From positions 9,622,737 through 9,686,736 of the forward strand of contig JASKMD010000003.1 in NCBI GenBank assembly GCA_030144725.1: a stretch of DNA of 64,000 nt, given 5' to 3'. A model generated the notes under the pieces. That model did no database searches, was not told the origin of the DNA, and saw nothing but the letters and a program-made list of their open reading frames with translations. The position numbers were made by a program, and so were the translations under genes. Every line of letters starts with the position of its first letter. The first letter of the stretch is position 1. This document shows, one piece after another, positions 10,001 to 18,704 of this stretch. Source of the stretch: Haematococcus lacustris. Lineage: Eukaryota; Chlorophyta; Chlorophyceae; Chlamydomonadales; Haematococcaceae.

Positions 10001-12297
10001 AGCGCAGCCCCAACATGAGTCGCCTGTACCCGCGGGAGGACATCTGCGCCATGCCCCGGAGGGAGGGAGGGCTAGGCTACCCAGACCTTGCAGTCACGAG
10101 CACCGCCATGCTGGCCAAGATGTTAGCCCAGTTGTGGTCTCCCCGGGTGCGGCCCTGGCAGCCCTTGGTGCACAGCCTGCTAGCCGACCCGCTTCACAGC
10201 CTCAGCACCTGGGTTATCACCAAGCCCTCAGCTTCCCCCTCGCGGTCCACCAGCCCTCGTCTTCAGGCCCACATTGCGGCCATGGCAGAGCTCTTCCCGC
10301 ACCGCATAGTAGATCCAGCTGCGCAACAGTTTCACTCGGTGATGGCAGAGCCCTTGTGGTTTAACGCGCAAGTCCGTCTTCAGCCAGGGGCGGTGCTGGG
10401 TAGGGACCCCCTGGCAGCGGAGGCCAAACGGTGGACCCACATTCGACATGTGTGGGAAGCCCTCCACCGGCACAGCTCTGCGTTCAGCTCGGCAGCCCAC
10501 CAAGCCGCCGTGAGGTGGGAGGCGGACTATGTGAGGGCCACCCTACCAGAGGCCTGGCAACGGGTGGTGGACACCCATCAGCCTCCCCCACCGGAGTGGG
10601 AATGCGTGAGAGCGAGCAGAGGCTTCCTTGTGAGGCGCTCCCCTTCCCAGCAGCCCACCCACTGGGTGGCCCCCTCGGGCAGGCTCGAACCCTTTGTAGA
10701 GGATGAGGGCCCGCTGGGTGCCGTTCAGCCCGAGCCTGGGGCTTGCTGGGTGCCTGCAGCAGTGGTTCTGCTCGACAAGCCCAGCTACCGGCTGACCGTG
10801 GCAGAGCGGGCCAGGCATCTGCGCCCTCTCCCTTTCGCGCTACCGGGAGCTGACCCTTTAGCTCCTCAGGGCCAAGAGCTGGATCGTGGTAGGGTGCGGG
10901 GCAATGGGCGAGGACAGGAGCGGGGGAGGGGCGTGGTGGGGGAGGAGGGGGGGTGGAGGGAGGTGGAGGGGACCCCTCACAGTAGGTGGCCGAAGGAGGA
11001 GTGGTTGCTCGGGCCCTGGGACCAAGTGCAACTAGACCCTCAGGTTTGGGGCTTGGGCACCACGTCCATCCTCCAGTTCTCCGTCAAGCGCGCACGAGCT
11101 CGCCTCCTCCAGCTCAAACAGGCTAGCTCAGACCCTCGCTACCCCCCTCGTGGAGGCCTCTGGCCGCTGCTTTGGGGCCCACGGCCCTTACAGGAAGCGG
11201 GAGCTGCGTCAGAGAGAGTTGTGGGTGGGGATGGCCTTAGGGTCCTAGAGCAGCGGTGGCAGGAGTCTGCTGCCCACGCGGCTGAGAGGCAGGCTCAGAG
11301 GGACAGGGAGCTAGAGGGTAGGGATGTGGGTAGTTGGCACGCCCAGGAGAGGCTTGGCTCCCCCCCCCCTCGCTGGCAGGCCTGGAGGGCTAGCCCTCGA
11401 CAACGTCCCACCCCAGTCGACAGGGCAGCGGTGCAGGCTCAGCGCCAGCTTGAGGCTCAGCGCCAGCCGAGGCAAGCTGGCAGGCGCACCCGCAACCGAG
11501 ACGTTGAGGGAGACCCGCTTACGCCTGGTCGGCAAGACCAGTCCGGCCAGCCTTGCCTGGAGGTGTGGCAGGAGCTGTTGGACCCTACTCTCCGCCGGGA
11601 GCACGTCGTTGTCGCTTGGCGGATCCTTCACGGCAGCCTCATGGTGGGGGCCATGTGGGGCCACGTCCTTGGCGAGGCTGCGGGGCCCAGCTCCTTTGCT
11701 TGCCGGCTCTGTCAGGCAGGGCCGTTGGAGACCCTCTCTCATGCCTTCCTCACCTGCCCTTGCGTGGCCCCCGCGTGGGAATGGGTGTTGGACGTGTATG
11801 GCAGCCTTACAGGCACTCGTCCCCCCTCCGGTGATGCCCTCCTGCTCCTTACCGGGCGCCCTACCCGCGGCGAGGCACCCTCCTTCACCCCCCCCGATCC
11901 TCTGTTGTGGCGCCGCCTTCGTGTGGCCTACCTTGGGACAGTGTGGCGCCTTCGCACGATCGGCCCCGCCTCAGCCCTGCAGCCGGAGGCGATAGCTAGG
12001 AGAGTGGCGCAAGAGGTTATCCTCACCCTGTCCGCCGCCGTCAAGAGAGACTGGTTCCGGGTGGGGAGGGACATTCGCGTGGGCCTAGGGGGCACGGTCC
12101 CTTCCACCTGGTTCAAAGGGAGGGACCCGCAGCTCGCAGAGGGGTCTTTCGACCAGCTGTGGCCAGCCGCCTCAGGGGGGTGGTTCTCTCGCCAGCAGCG
12201 GCGTCCGCCCCTCGCCCCGGAGTTGTTCGTGCGCCTCTCCCTAGAGTGGCCCATCCCCGCTCCCCTTCCCCCGCCTTTGGACGCTAGCCCGCCGTGA
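7018..12297 (+). CDS. LINE A ORF2: endonuclease/reverse transcriptase polyprotein (1759 aa)
   Basis: Nicks target DNA and primes reverse transcription of the element RNA. An APE-type endonuclease spans about 10-265: LNVQGL (~15), FFLQECHR (~41), MGGDFNCIL (~158), RLDRWY (~232) and TDHAAVS (~258). The RT domain spans about 480-900: GKDGLP (~537), LDLAGAYD (~668), LLQGSGASP (~724) and the catalytic YADD (~783). A C-terminal zinc motif of C-x2-C...H-x4-C type lies at ~1562-1582 (CRLCQ...LSHAFLTC). No RNase H was recognised. Gly/Glu/Arg-rich low-complexity inserts lie at ~835-900, between the RT core and VRHLGVPLG, and at ~1285-1320. The frame is uninterrupted, so the element may have been recently active. 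ATG follows the ORF1 stop by two bases in an ACCATG context. Confidence 0.93.
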   Translation: MQRPGVAAFFEAVTLNVQGLTHPHKFQAILDWAADSPAQVFFLQECHRAECVWKWAESATGAKPCWRGLWFYTPGTGHSQGCLALFKPSAILVGCSQVHLQVAGAQGRVLRVDAELAGRPASLVCVYAPAQASQRAAFFSSCLPACLPLASERRLVIMGGDFNCILSPEDKVGTPRGGNTAHPVGWLGSRGQGAQQLQELVTERGLVDAWRHLRPGTRDFTHFSTPWQTGGRLDRWYIPAELVEWQLDSSILGLKPVHTDHAAVSLAVCPPNLPLTAPAPWQLHPAYLDDPDMMDRLQSFLLREAASHAAQMSSLPSPLPRDLHRARWAHIKQGLALHAQRCIRERRRAQRALQQARERAAHAARTHLVQQLLEVEQLREAALQAAVVVGEATALVGVTDRAEAAQRSMQASAVLDQVYGDSSSFYFYHRHQSAHTPTLISSLHLPDLPDQVADLTTTHGVQAACHAFQSHFSAASPLGVYAAKPFVPAARATLLASLTSRLTPTQADNSEGPGGDPMLSEEELGRALQGCAHSKAPGKDGLPMEVYDRLWPLLRPPLMAMLREALADTSSPAPLAEFLTGLVTLVPKAGKPRDQVTGYRPITLLNCDVRLVARALEDRLQRPLDLLVSPSQSAFILGRGISDNVQFHLSLLEYLRQRGSPAWLLLLDLAGAYDNVSWDLLQATMEAMGFRQDGHVRWAQILHRGATSQVLVNGHLTNSFPLESGLLQGSGASPLYWCIVLQPLVSYLSSLQLAGRLNTPSIPFSPLASHMATLQPTLPSKEYADDITITVLDRVKDGAVVVEALEVFRAAGGPALSMGKSQALPCAQQELQQGQQGWAGGGAGAHERGPGEAEGRLELGAGGGEPRGGEEHGRRERQQQARGPKPLSESRGPSTGIPATREGVPVRHLGVPLGAVCDGVSSEAAFGGSAAAMTAASLSWTPQGLNLLGRVQVAQQCLASKPIYQMAFIRPSAAHGKAMAKAVKRFVAMSDLPQERSPNMSRLYPREDICAMPRREGGLGYPDLAVTSTAMLAKMLAQLWSPRVRPWQPLVHSLLADPLHSLSTWVITKPSASPSRSTSPRLQAHIAAMAELFPHRIVDPAAQQFHSVMAEPLWFNAQVRLQPGAVLGRDPLAAEAKRWTHIRHVWEALHRHSSAFSSAAHQAAVRWEADYVRATLPEAWQRVVDTHQPPPPEWECVRASRGFLVRRSPSQQPTHWVAPSGRLEPFVEDEGPLGAVQPEPGACWVPAAVVLLDKPSYRLTVAERARHLRPLPFALPGADPLAPQGQELDRGRVRGNGRGQERGRGVVGEEGGWREVEGTPHSRWPKEEWLLGPWDQVQLDPQVWGLGTTSILQFSVKRARARLLQLKQASSDPRYPPRGGLWPLLWGPRPLQEAGAASERVVGGDGLRVLEQRWQESAAHAAERQAQRDRELEGRDVGSWHAQERLGSPPPRWQAWRASPRQRPTPVDRAAVQAQRQLEAQRQPRQAGRRTRNRDVEGDPLTPGRQDQSGQPCLEVWQELLDPTLRREHVVVAWRILHGSLMVGAMWGHVLGEAAGPSSFACRLCQAGPLETLSHAFLTCPCVAPAWEWVLDVYGSLTGTRPPSGDALLLLTGRPTRGEAPSFTPPDPLLWRRLRVAYLGTVWRLRTIGPASALQPEAIARRVAQEVILTLSAAVKRDWFRVGRDIRVGLGGTVPSTWFKGRDPQLAEGSFDQLWPAASGGWFSRQQRRPPLAPELFVRLSLEWPIPAPLPPPLDASPP

Positions 12298-12898
12298 ACG
12301 CGGTTCGCCTCCGGCCTGTCTCCAGGGGGGTTTTAGGAGGAGGGTGTGCCCGTTGGTCGTGGCTCTGCCGTTTGGGGTCTGTGGTCTGAGGAGCGGCAGG
12401 GTCGGTTGGGGTGGGTTGAGTAGGGGGGGATAGGAGGGGGGGGGGCTTCTTTTGGTTTGGGGGTGGTACCAGGGGTTTCAAGGGCCTTGTGAGCGTTCTG
12501 GGTCTCTTCGTGGGGAGGTTGAGGTTAGGGGTAGTAACTTGGGGTTTGGGGCTGGGTCGGGCGTGGGGGTAGTGATCAGAGGGGTTGTGGAGGGGGCGTA
12601 GGGTGTTTGTAGGGTCTAGTCGCTGGAGGGCTGAGGTTAGGGTTCTTGACATGGGGGGGCGGAGCTGTGTTGGGAGTGGGGGTGGTGTTGGGAGGGGGTG
12701 TGTAGGGCGAGTGCAGGGCGTCTTTTCCTTAGAGAGAGAGGGTGTTATACGTTTTGGACGTGGTCTTTGTTTGGCTTGCTTCAGTCTTGTTTGGCTTTCC
12801 CTTCAGAAGGCGCTGCCTTCTTTGCTTTGTTCATCCTCGTTTTCCTCCTCTTTGATTCTTTTTCTAGTTTGCCTGTAAATCTCGCTCTCTGAAAAAAA
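12298..12898 (+). other. LINE A 3' UTR with G-rich tract
   Basis: 12300-12720 is strongly G-rich on the + strand, with many GGGG runs (potential G-quadruplexes). It is followed by a pyrimidine-rich stretch, a 7-bp hairpin and a short A-run at 12892-12898. The long open frame on the minus strand here (Pro/Thr/Arg-rich) is a by-product of the G-rich composition. Confidence 0.75.
12805..12821 (+). other. Perfect hairpin near LINE A 3' end
   Basis: AGAAGGC-GCT-GCCTTCT can form a perfect 7-bp stem with a 3-nt loop about 70 nt before the terminal A-run. Some LINE reverse transcriptases recognise a 3' stem-loop of their RNA. A role here is inference from position only. Confidence 0.5.
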
Positions 12899-13391
12899 TG
12901 CCCCCCCTGCATGCAGAACCTCGTGCAAGTGCACCTTTCCATATCCTAGGTAACCCAAGCAAAAGTGCAGGTGTGCAGGGCAGACGTCCTGCCATCCCCT
13001 GGTGGAAGCCTGCCGGCCAGCACTCGTGACTTACATCAGCACGGCTGTGTTCAGCACGGGTTGATGCCAGCAGTGTGCCGGTGCTTACCATCAACAGTTG
13101 AGAATGCAACGCAGGGCAGGCCACTTGGATAAGGATAAGGGTACTGTAAGCCACATCAACACCGCTTGGGATGCGTAGGGCTGTGCTGCCAGCAGTGTTA
13201 GGCTGCACACGTCAAGGGCCCTTACTTGGCTGCCCGGTCTGTGTGTGCCGGCGCGTGTGTGCTGGCAAGGCATGCTGGATCAAGGCCTTGGCCATTGATG
13301 CAGCATACTGCCACATCACCAGTCCTTTACAGCCAGGATGTTTTCCTGGCAGCAGCAGTGATTCACCTTTCCATATCCTAGGTAACCCAAG
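12899..13391 (+). repeat. Rearranged unit fragments after LINE A
   Basis: 12899-12958 is the last ~60 bp of a unit. 12959-13366 is the first ~400 bp of the next unit, which stops abruptly at GTGATTCAC. From about 13364 the sequence is again the tail of a unit (CACCTTTCCATATCC), leading to the intact unit at 13392. The joint shares CAC, consistent with a microhomology deletion of about 4.1 kb that removed a whole DEG1-like gene. Confidence 0.88.
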
Positions 13392-14180
13392 CAAAAGTGC
13401 AGGTGTACAGGGCAGACGTCCTGCCATCCCCTGGTGGAAGCCTGCCGGCCAGCACTCGTGACTTACATCAGCACGGCTGTGTTCAGCACGGGTTGATGCC
13501 AGCAGTGTGCCGGTGCTTACCATCAACAGTTGAGAATGCAACGCAGGGCAGGCCACTTGGATAAGGATAAGGGTACTGTAAGCCACATCAACACCGCTTG
13601 GGATGCGTAGGGCTGTGCTGCCAGCAGTGTTAGGCTGCACACGTCAAGGGCCCTTACTTGGCTGCCCGGTCTGTGTGTGCCGGCGCGTGTGTGCTGGCAA
13701 GGCATGCTGGATCAAGGCCTTGGCCATTGATGCAGCATACTGCCACATCACCAGTCCTTTACAGCCAGGATGTTTTGCTGGCAGCAGCAGTGCTGCACTG
13801 CACTGACAGTCAACTTGGGCACACATGGCGCATATCACGTCATGCCCAGCTGCCCGACATGTCGCGAACACTGGCTCACGCGATACCAACTGACGCTGAC
13901 GTGATGCGCAGCTTATCAGGCAGGCCAACTGCGATGGACATTACTTGCGTCCAGGTCGTTGCGCCTAGTCCACCTTGCTCCCCGCACAGCCTCAATAACC
14001 TCGGCTCTATCCTTACCCAGTCTCAGTCACAACAGGAGCATGCAATCTACTTTGATGAGGCCGTCCTCGATGCGCGTGCGTGCCTCGTCCCAGCCCCGCC
14101 GCTCCCTCGGACACGATGTACCAGCTGCTGCTCGGGCCCTTCACCGACTGATGCTGAGCGCCAAGTGAGGAGCTGATGGC
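13392..14180. other. 5' spacer of the unit carrying copy at 14181
   Basis: Spacer of the internal type, presumably promoter and 5' UTR. No gene or RNA is recognised. It differs from the spacer of unit 2 by a few substitutions (for example GGTGTACAGGG instead of GGTGTGCAGGG). Confidence 0.6.
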
Positions 14181-16773
14181 ATGTTGACCAGACCCCGTCC
14201 GCCGCTGGCTTCGGGCCCAACACGCCGCTGCCTCCGTTTTGCCTGCTGCAGGCGCGCCCAGCGCAGCAACACGGTCGCAGCGGCCTCCCCTGATCCCTGG
14301 GGCTTTTATAGCAACAGCCCCAGCAGCCGGCCAGGCCCATCCAGCTATGCGGCATCCTCCCAGGCCAGTGACTCCTGGGCACGGAGCCAGCCCAGCCCTG
14401 CGCCCCAGCCCTCTTCTGCACCTCCCAGCTCTTCGGCCACAGCTGCTACCAGCACTACCGCTGGCCCTGCTGCCTACAATGCTAGCGAGCCCTGGCGCCC
14501 CTCAGCCTCTGCCTTTGGCAGCCCCCCTACCAGCCCCTCCACTGAGGCCCTGATTGCAGAGGTGCGCAGCCCAGCCGTGCAGCAGCCCAGCAAAGGTGGC
14601 TGACAGGGTGGCTGACAGCACAGGCTCAGCAGCCTGGTGCGCTGCGTGTTGGCTGACTGCCGGGGTGGCCTTCTGAGTGCAGTTGACTGCTGAGGAGCAG
14701 CGCACGGTGCGCCTGTTCCAGGACAACGCGCGCTCTGTGGTCAATGTGTCCACCACCCGCAGCTTCAGCCCCATGTTTAGCCCCTTCATGATGCAGCAGC
14801 AGGTGCGTGGGCCCAGCCTCGTGCTCCTTGCAGCTGAATTGAAGCGAGGCCTGTCAACTAGGCACACACTGCTACGCTACAGCCAGCACATTGCGCCTGC
14901 CGGGCAGCTTGCCAAACGCCATGTCTGCTGGCTTGTCTGGCTGCAGATGCCTCGAGGGGTGGGCAGTGGCTTTGTGTGGGATTACGATGGCCACATCATC
15001 ACTAACGCCCACGTCATTGCCGGGGCCCAGGAGGTGACCGTCACATTGTGTGATGGGACAGTGGCCAAGGCCAAGGTGGGTGGCCTCACAGCTGGCACAC
15101 ATCCTGGGCCAGGACAGCTGTCAGGGCTGGCTGGCACCTGCTGGTTGAGCTGCTTCCACACACACTGCTGCAGTGGCTATGCTGGGGCCGTCAGCGAGTG
15201 CCACTGCTGTGCTGCAGGTGGTGGGTGGTGACCGGGAGAAGGACATTGCAGTGCTCAAGGTGGTTGAGTTGAGCCAGGAGCAGCTGGCCAGCTTGCGCCC
15301 TGTGAAGCTGGGGTCCTCCTCCAACCTGCTGGTGAGGCCATGGCACTGGGCTGGGCCTGCAGGCTGAGCAGCAGCGGCAGCACCAGGCAGGCCAAGGCAG
15401 AGACACGGCTCCTGGCCTGCTGCACCAGCAGGTCGTCTCATCCTTGGTGACCTGCGCTGCTGCATGTGACTCATGCTGTGCACACGCCCCACTACCGGCC
15501 TGCTCTGCTTGCTGCCTGCAGGTGGGCCAGCGTGTGTATGCCGTGGGCAACCCCTTTGGCCTTGACCTGGCCCTGTCCCAGGGCATTGTGAGCGGGCTGG
15601 GGCGGGAGATCAGTGCAGGGGGCATGTGGGGCGGCCTGGGTGCAGCCACCATCACCAATGGCATCCAGACTGACACGGCCATGAACCCAGGCAACAGCGG
15701 CGGGCCACTGCTGGACAGTGCTGGTCGTGTGGTGGGCATTGCCACTGCCATCCTGGACCCCACAGGGCGTGGCGTCTCGTCAGGTCAGTGCAGCCAAAGT
15801 AGGGCGCTGGCAACTGGGGTCCAGCGGCAGCAGCAGTAGCAGCAGCATCAGGCCTAAGTGCAACATGAGCTTCACACATCCTCCCCTATGCTGGCTGGCA
15901 ATGGCGCCTGCTGTCTAGGCAGCACCTGACCTGTGTGGTGTGCGGGCTGCTGCCTGGCTGCTGCAGGTGTGGGCTTTGCCATCCCCATTGATGCGGTGCG
16001 AGGGATGGTGGACCAGATCCTGCGCCTGGGCCGGGTGGTGCGGCCTGCGCTGGGCATCACCATTGCACCCGTGCCACAGATGATGACACGGCAGCCACGC
16101 TGGGGCATGCAGGCAGAGCAGGCGCCAAAGGTACGAACCCATCCACGCTGCTAGGCGTGACTGCTTGTATAGCAGCTGATTGTAGGCTGGGGGGCACGGG
16201 AGTGGGCAAGGGCGGCAGCAGACAGGGGCAGTGCAGGCTGTCACGATGTGCACTGTGCCTCATCTGTGTTGCGCGCTGCACTGGGTGCGCTGCAGGCTGA
16301 GGGCGTGCTGGTGGTCAGTGTGCAGCCAGGGGGACCTGCTGACCTGGCAGGGGTGCAGCCTACCCGGCGAGAGCTGTCAGGCCGGCTGCTGCTGGGCGAC
16401 ATCATCACTGGCATCAATGGCCGGACAGTCAGGACACAGAAGGACCTGTTTGCAGCCCTGGACAACAGCCAGGTGGGTGGTCGAGCACAAGCAGCGCAGC
16501 CTGCAGCACACATGTTGATGGGTCTGTGTGTGTTCACATGGCAGCCGCCTTGAGCCAGCAGTTCTGAATTGACCACAGTCAGTCAACAGGCTGGTTGGGC
16601 CGGCTGCCTTCACCGGCTGCCTGGGCTGAGCTGTGCCATTGAGGGTGTGGTGTGTGCTGGTGGCTGCGCAGGTGGGGGACACAGCAGAGGTGGTGGTGCG
16701 CTCAGCCTCAGGCTCCACACGTACTGTGCGCCTCACCCTAGCTGACAGGGAGAAGATGACTGGCTCTGAGTGA
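14181..16773 (+). CDS. DEG1: DEG1-like chloroplast protease, copy 3 (intact)
   Basis: Same eight-exon structure as copy 1: 14181-14561, 14683-14802, 14947-15075, 15218-15331, 15522-15783, 15967-16130, 16296-16472, 16672-16773. The predicted product is 482 residues with H189, D219 and S307 present. P8 and Q76 in the transit peptide match the right-hand copies (43592 onward) although this copy lies in the left half of the array, which points to gene conversion or exchange. Intron 5 carries CAGCCAAAG, shared with copies 57161 and 61658. The poly(A) signal TGTAA is at 17057-17061. Confidence 0.9.
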
Positions 16774-18704
16774 GGGTACACTACTGCAGGGCTGGACTTG
16801 CATGTATCATCACTGAAATAGGCGGGTGTGGGACAGTTCCCTTGGCATGGTGTTGAGTTAGTGCAGCAACGCATTGAACTAGAGTAGGAGCAGTGATCAA
16901 AAAGATGTTTTTTCAGGGGGGTTGTTTGTCAGTGAAGTAGCACGTGCTGCTGTGTGGGCATTTTAGGAGAGGTAGGGGCGTTGGCGGTCAGCCAAGTGTG
17001 CAACAACAGTTCAAACTGATCAAGATGCAACATACAGATTGGTTGGTCTGCACTCTTGTAAAGAGTCTGACTGTGGTGCTATATCCTGTTGACGCGCCCA
17101 GCACATACTTGCCTTCAATAAGGGCGACGTAGGGATGTGCTAGCTCCTCAACTGTATACATGCGTGAAGTGGCGGTGAGTGTCCAAGCTGTGATGGGTAA
17201 GATTGTGAGCCGATGTTGTACCTAACGTCTACAACGTCGCATCATTCCACCCGCTCTGCGTGGCTCGCCGCCATCCTTCAGCTCAGTCAACGTTTGGTCA
17301 AACTCCGCGCTTGACCACCTGCACTGCGTGATTGACAGCTTGAGGCGCACAACCCTTTCGCACCGTCCCAATGAACTGTGTGAATCGCTCCCATTTGTGC
17401 AACGCTGTTTTTGCCATGTGCAAGCCTGGCAGGTGAATCACACAATTGAGGTAGCTATGTTGCTGCCGCTGCTAGAGTACACGTTGTGTGTTGTAAACAA
17501 TGGGAAGCCGTTAGAGCCCTGACACGTGTGGTACGAGCTCTGGTTGGGTCGGCCATGGCTGTGACGATGTAGCTAGCATGCTGCCACTTTTGGCCATGCC
17601 CTCATCGCTGGCTGGTGGTTTCTTTCCTATGGAGCCTTGTGGCGTCACCGCATTGTCTTGCATCCCTGCATGCTGGTTCATGCCATGTGCCATCGAAGCT
17701 ATGCTGCATACAGCCTGTGTTCACAGCCGTTCGATGCACCGCTGTCACTCCCCTGCTTTCCAACTCAATATCCCAGTGCCATAGTTGAGCTGAGAGATGA
17801 GATGAGTTACATCATCGAAGTTGCTGTGGCTCTCGTGTACATGCTGTGGGTCTCTTGCCCCCCTGCATGCAGAACCTCGTGCAAGTGCACCTTTCCATAT
17901 CCTAGGTAACCCAAGCAAAAGTGCAGGTGTACAGGGCAGACGTCCTGCCATCCCCTGGTGGAAGCCTGCCGGCCAGCACTCGTGACTTACATCAGCACGG
18001 CTGTGTTCAGCACGGGTTGATGCCAGCAGTGTGCCGGTGCTTACCATCAACAGTTGAGAATGCAACGCAGGGCAGGCCACTTGGATAAGGATAAGGGTAC
18101 TGTAAGCCACATCAACACCGCTTGGGATGCGTAGGGCTGTGCTGCCAGCAGTGTTAGGCTGCACACGTCAAGGGCCCTTACTTGGCTGCCCGGTCTGTGT
18201 GTGCCGGCGCGTGTGTGCTGGCAAGGCATGCTGGATCAAGGCCTTGGCCATTGATGCAGCATACTGCCACATCACCAGTCCTTTACAGCCAGGATGTTTT
18301 CCTGGCAGCAGCAGTGCTGCACTGCACTGACAGTCAACTTGGGCACACATGGCGCATATCACGTCATGCCCAGCTGCCCGACATGTCGCGAACACTGGCT
18401 CACGCGATACCAACTGACGCTGACGTGATGCGCAGCTTATCAGGCAGGCCAACTGCGATGGACATTACTTGCGTCCAGGTCGTTGCGCCTAGTCCACCTT
18501 GCTCCCCGCACAGCCTCAATAACCTCGGCTCTATCCTTACCCAGTCTCAGTCACAACAGGAGCATGCAATCTACTTTGATGAGGCCGTCCTCGATGCGCG
18601 TGCGTGCCTCGTCCCAGCCCCGCCGCTCCCTCGGACACGATGTACCAGCTGCTGCTCGGGCCCTTCACCGACTGATGCTGAGCGCCAAGTGAGGAGCTGA
18701 TGGC
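16774..18704. other. Spacer between copies at 14181 and 18705
   Basis: 3' UTR with TGTAA (17057-17061), unit boundary at 17916, then 5' spacer. The short peptide frame ending TGA at 17520-17522 is open here for about 75 codons but is disrupted in other units. No gene is called. Confidence 0.6.

Larger units (their letters stand above)
5535..12898 (+). mobile_element. L1-like non-LTR retrotransposon (LINE A), ~7.36 kb
   Basis: The element contains ORF1 (to 7015), ORF2 (7018-12297) and a 600-bp 3' UTR ending in seven A residues (12892-12898). The 5' junction lies in DEG1-like exon 1, and the 3' junction returns to host unit sequence at TGCCCCCC (12899). No target-site duplication is seen. About 3.39 kb of unit sequence expected between the two flanks is missing, so insertion came with a large target deletion or was followed by recombination between units. 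Confidence 0.93.

Noticed and set aside
12284..12652. 122-codon Pro/Thr-rich minus-strand frame
   Set aside because: Created by the G-rich 3' UTR of LINE A; low complexity and no start context or domain.
17328..17522. Short + strand frame (~64-75 codons) in the 3' spacer, seen in several units
   Set aside because: It is stopped by TAA in two units (46832, 51355) and frameshifted by a 10-bp deletion in unit 1. The diverged copy at 60308 has mostly amino-acid-changing substitutions. It does not behave like a gene.
18182..18700. 172-codon + strand frame just upstream of each DEG1-like gene
   Set aside because: The upstream part shifts frame between units through a 1-base T-run difference, no domain is recognisable, and it ends before the DEG1 ATG. 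More likely 5' UTR or promoter DNA.
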